DNA of 6,736 bases from Prochlorothrix sp035286285 (lineage in GTDB: Bacteria; Cyanobacteriota; Cyanobacteriia; Prochlorotrichales; Prochlorotrichaceae): NCBI GenBank assembly GCA_035286285.1, contig JAYKJG010000406.1:1-6736 (forward strand), read 5' to 3'. The translations under genes were made by a program, and so were the position numbers. The notes under the pieces were generated by a model. That model saw nothing but the letters and a program-made list of their open reading frames with translations. It was not told the DNA's origin and made no database searches. Shown here piece by piece: positions 4,657 through 6,736 of the stretch; position 1 is the stretch's first letter, and each line of letters begins with the position of its first letter.

Positions 4657-6153
4657 CTATAGCACAGCACCCGTCACGGTCACCGCTTGGGCTTGGGCCT
4701 TGGCTTGGGCTTGGATCTGGGCTTTAGCTTGGGCTTGGGCTTGGGCCTTAGCGGCAAGACGTTGGTTCAAGGTCACTTGCTTTTGCTGAATGGCCCGATC
4801 GTACAGCTTCAAATATTCCTGAGCCGAAACCGTCCAGCTAAAATCCACCGCCATGCCCCGCTGCTGCAATGTGCGCCATTGGGGCTGATACTTGTAGCCT
4901 TCCCAGGCCCGCATCATTGCCCCCAACAGAGCCGCCGGATCATAGGGCGAAAAGCAATAGCCATTGCCCGTCGCCGCGATCGGATCATGATCAAAGACCG
5001 TATCCGTCAAACCGCCCGTCTGCCGCACAACCGGCACCGACCCATAGCGCAACGCCAGCATTTGGCTAATGCCGCAGGGTTCAAACCGCGACGGCATCAC
5101 AAAGGCATCCGTCCCCGCATAGATCCGGCGAGACAGCGCCTCGTTATAGCGCAGTTCCACCGCCATACGCCCAGGATACGCCTGTGCTAGCTCCGCCAGT
5201 TCCGTTTCATAAATCTCATCCCCCGTCCCCAGCACCAATACCTGGGCATCGCTACCCTCCAGGAACAACTCCAACACCGGCAGCAAAATATCCAGCCCCT
5301 TCTGTTCCACCAACCGCGACACCATCCCCAGCAAAAAGGGCTTAGCATCCGGCTCTAGGCCCACTTCCTTTTGGATGGCCAATTTATTAGCCCCCCGCCG
5401 ATCGAGATCCGCCGCACTAAAGGCTTGGACCAAGGCCGGATCCGTTGCTGGATTATAGGAGTCCATATCAATGCCGTTGAGAATGCCGTGGAGCTTGGCA
5501 TCGATCGCCGTCAAAATATCTTCCACCTTCTCCCCATACTCAGCGGTCTGGATCTGCTTCGCATAGGTCGGCGACACCGCATTCACCTGATCCGCTGACC
5601 ACAGCGCGGCGGTGAGGGTATTGTGGCCCTGCATATCATCCGGACACCAGGTCATCTCCTGCAAGCGCCCCACCCATGGCCCCTGGTAAGCCAGATTATG
5701 AATGGTGAAAACAGTCGCCACTCCCGGCACATCCTGAAGCCAGACCGGCACCATACCCGTATGCCAATCGTGGCAATGGACAATATCCGGCTTCCAATAC
5801 TCCTTAATAAACTCGGTTGTGCCGTTGGCAAACAAGGTAAAGCGCCAATCTTCCCCCTCACCGCCATAGACCTGGGTGGTGGCAAAGGACCAGTGACCCA
5901 GCAGGTACAGAGGCAGATTGCCAGTGGGGAAGGTGCTTTCATAGACCTCCACATCGTTGTACATCACGCTGCCACTCCACAGGGGCACCGCTGGGACTTG
6001 AATTTTCTGGGGCAAAAAGCCGTAGTAGGGCATCATCACCCGCACATCGTGGCCCAAAGCTTTGAGAATCCCCGGTAGGGTTCCCACCACATCCCCCATT
6101 CCGCCCACCTTAGCAAGGGGGGCTGCTTCTGTTGCGACAAAAAGAATTTTCAC
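4657..6153 (-). CDS. glgA: Glycogen synthase GlgA (GlgA1 type)
   Basis: ADP-glucose:alpha-1,4-glucan glucosyltransferase of family GT5, extending glycogen chains in the cytosol from ADP-glucose. Length 498 residues. The N-terminal Rossmann domain starts KILFVATEAAPLAKVGGMGD and carries the ADP-glucose loop KVGGMGD (15-21, with Met where many bacteria have Leu), MPYYGF (41-46), HCHDWHTG (127-134) and TIHNLAYQG (150-158). The second domain has GMVSRLVEQKG (276-286, with Arg280 and Lys285) and PSRFEPCGISQM (354-365), which includes the conserved Glu358. The KVGGMGD form and overall sequence resemble cyanobacterial GlgA1 rather than GlgA2. The start is GTG at 6153: GGGAG lies eight bases upstream, and the family begins at MKILFVA. 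The open frame continues to 6231 without family likeness. The catalytic core ends near 455; the following 40 residues form an unusual Ala/Gln/Lys repeat tail. No other glycogen gene is in the window. Confidence 0.97.
   Translation of the reverse strand: MKILFVATEAAPLAKVGGMGDVVGTLPGILKALGHDVRVMMPYYGFLPQKIQVPAVPLWSGSVMYNDVEVYESTFPTGNLPLYLLGHWSFATTQVYGGEGEDWRFTLFANGTTEFIKEYWKPDIVHCHDWHTGMVPVWLQDVPGVATVFTIHNLAYQGPWVGRLQEMTWCPDDMQGHNTLTAALWSADQVNAVSPTYAKQIQTAEYGEKVEDILTAIDAKLHGILNGIDMDSYNPATDPALVQAFSAADLDRRGANKLAIQKEVGLEPDAKPFLLGMVSRLVEQKGLDILLPVLELFLEGSDAQVLVLGTGDEIYETELAELAQAYPGRMAVELRYNEALSRRIYAGTDAFVMPSRFEPCGISQMLALRYGSVPVVRQTGGLTDTVFDHDPIAATGNGYCFSPYDPAALLGAMMRAWEGYKYQPQWRTLQQRGMAVDFSWTVSAQEYLKLYDRAIQQKQVTLNQRLAAKAQAQAQAKAQIQAQAKAQAQAVTVTGAVL
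4685..4757 (-). repeat. Hexamer-type repeat encoding the GlgA Ala/Gln tail
   Basis: About twelve imperfect copies of a six-base unit (GCTTGG on the plus strand, read as Gln-Ala on the minus strand) make up residues about 466-490 of GlgA, giving a run of Ala alternating with Gln or Lys. This composition is unlike the rest of the enzyme and typical of replication slippage. Confidence 0.9.
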
Positions 6154-6161
6154 CCGATTCA

Positions 6162-6166
6162 CTCCC
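6162..6166 (-). promoter_or_regulatory. Ribosome binding site deciding the glgA GTG start
   Basis: On the minus strand GGGAG lies eight bases before the GTG at 6153. Together with the family's usual N-terminus it selects this start over the ATG at 6231. A second GTG three codons earlier (6160-6162) overlaps the site and is less likely. Confidence 0.65.
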
Positions 6167-6293
6167 ACTGCAAGGTTTTGGCCGTGCGACTCCGATCGGC
6201 TTAAGGCAAGCCCCAGAACGGCACCGGTCACGACATCCAGAGATCCAGGTAAGCTGAAGCAAAAAGGCTCAGTCTAAAGAAAAGCTTGAGAAA

Positions 6294-6299
6294 AGTATA
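6294..6299 (-). promoter_or_regulatory. Possible -10 element for glgA
   Basis: TATACT on the minus strand (within TTTATACTTTT) is the best -10-like hexamer upstream of glgA. About 17 bases before it the sequence is TCAGAA, a poor -35. If used, the leader would be roughly 130 bases long. This is a weak visual call. Confidence 0.25.
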
Positions 6300-6354
6300 A
6301 ACCCCGATCGTCCAGATTCTGACTGACCGAGCCGCGATCGGGCGAGTACCGGGC

Positions 6355-6404
6355 GGCAGAAGTCCCTCGTTCCCCTGCTCGGCGGGGGAACGTCTGCCAG
6401 ACGT
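6355..6404. repeat. Compound hairpin overlapping a 15-bp palindrome
   Basis: An eight-base perfect stem, CGTTCCCC (6368-6375) with GGGGAACG (6385-6392), has a nine-base loop and is extended by GGCAGA/TCTGCC (6355-6360 and 6393-6398) across a seven-base bulge. The right arm also belongs to a second perfect palindrome, ACGTCTG-C-CAGACGT (6390-6404). No T-run follows on either strand, so it is not a standard terminator. It lies about 200-250 bases upstream of glgA. Confidence 0.75.
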
Positions 6405-6432
6405 AACTATTCAGGGGGTCACGGGAGAATGT

Positions 6433-6506
6433 GGGTTTCAGGCTCTGCAAATCCCAGATTAGTACTGTTTGAACCGATTTAAGCCCCGATCAAAGGGCTG
6501 AAACCC
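6433..6506. repeat. Inverted repeat GGGTTTCAG / CTGAAACCC
   Basis: Nine-base perfect arms lie at 6433-6441 and 6498-6506. A smaller stem, AGCCC/GGGCT (6482-6486 and 6495-6499), competes with the right arm. The GGGCTGAAACCCTACTAA wording resembles dispersed cyanobacterial intergenic repeats I remember. It could be a degraded repeat element; function unknown. Confidence 0.55.
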
Positions 6507-6651
6507 TACTAACTTCGCTTAGTGATGCAGAAAACTCTGAAGGGGCTGGAGTCCGGTCATAATGGGGCTTTTGGAGATCGATCGTCGAGCATTTAGGGCT
6601 AGCTTTTGCAAAACGGACCGCCAGCAATAGCCTCAAATGCTGATTCTGACC

Positions 6652-6736
6652 TTAGCCGCAACCCAGAATATAGGTCTCTAAAATAGCCTGTAATCCTTGC
6701 TGGTAGGACAATCTAAGACTTTTCTGCACCACTAAG
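6652..6736 (-). CDS. Possible C-terminal end of a gene running off the window
   Basis: The minus strand is open from the window edge to a TAA at 6652-6654, giving 27 residues that end SYQQGLQAILETYILGCG. The composition looks protein-like (a helix with Leu, Gln and Ile spacing), and the strand is that of glgA. An 85-base open stretch is expected by chance fairly often, and I recognise no family, so this is only a suggestion. Confidence 0.3.
   Translation of the reverse strand, partial: LVVQKSLRLSYQQGLQAILETYILGCG

Larger units (their letters stand above)
6154..6651. other. glgA upstream region with inverted repeats
   Basis: About 500 bases without a supported gene. Visible structure includes an inverted repeat CCCGATCG/CGATCGGG (6303-6310 and 6335-6342), the compound hairpin/palindrome at 6355-6404, an inverted pair at 6433-6506, and a short palindrome TTTTGCAAAA (6604-6613). 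The glgA promoter and leader must lie here. No named riboswitch, known small RNA or tRNA was recognised. Confidence 0.6.

Noticed and set aside
6154..6231. glgA start at the ATG at 6231
   Set aside because: The family begins at MKILFVA, which fits the GTG at 6153 with GGGAG upstream; the extra 26 residues have no family likeness.
6368..6392. Rho-independent terminator upstream of glgA
   Set aside because: The stem is strong, but neither side is followed by a run of T on the proper strand.

Overview
The window reads as cyanobacterial chromosome. The evidence is the many CGATCG/GCGATCGC (HIP1-type) octamers, a 74-residue DUF2555-type protein (a cyanobacterial family), a GlgA1-type glycogen synthase, and intergenic palindromic repeats of the style common in cyanobacteria. 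GC content is fairly high. The genus cannot be fixed from the sequence. No rRNA, tRNA, CRISPR array, integrase or transposase gene was found.

Layout, left to right. 1-123 is a truncated copy of a short repetitive element. 125-970 (minus) encodes a single-span SPFH/prohibitin-family membrane protein. 971-1282 is a divergent intergenic region with a triple 14-15 bp repeat and a HIP1-type palindrome. 1283-1507 and 1548-2831 (plus) are a probable two-gene unit: the DUF2555 protein, then CoaBC, the bifunctional coenzyme A biosynthesis enzyme. 2833-4368 (minus) encodes an unrecognised 511-residue protein with a disordered Ala/Pro/Asp-rich half containing a 4 x 15-residue repeat and a Gln-rich coiled-coil half; its stop codon is one base from that of coaBC. 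4369-4656 holds the second, inverted and complete copy of the element (about 136 bp, MITE-like) and a perfect 30-bp tandem duplication of a small palindrome. 4657-6153 (minus) is glgA, starting with GTG and carrying an unusual Ala/Gln-rich tail. 6154-6651 is a long leader/intergenic region with several inverted repeats. 6652-6736 may be the end of another minus-strand gene.

The genes are mostly housekeeping (CoA synthesis, glycogen synthesis, membrane organisation) and do not form one pathway. The notable material is the repeat content: a 121/123-identical inverted pair of a MITE-like element bracketing 4.3 kb, expanding tandem repeats inside two coding regions, and an internal duplication of the N-terminal motif in the unrecognised coiled-coil protein. 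I do not see a clearly new multi-gene system. The 511-residue protein is the best candidate for something undescribed.
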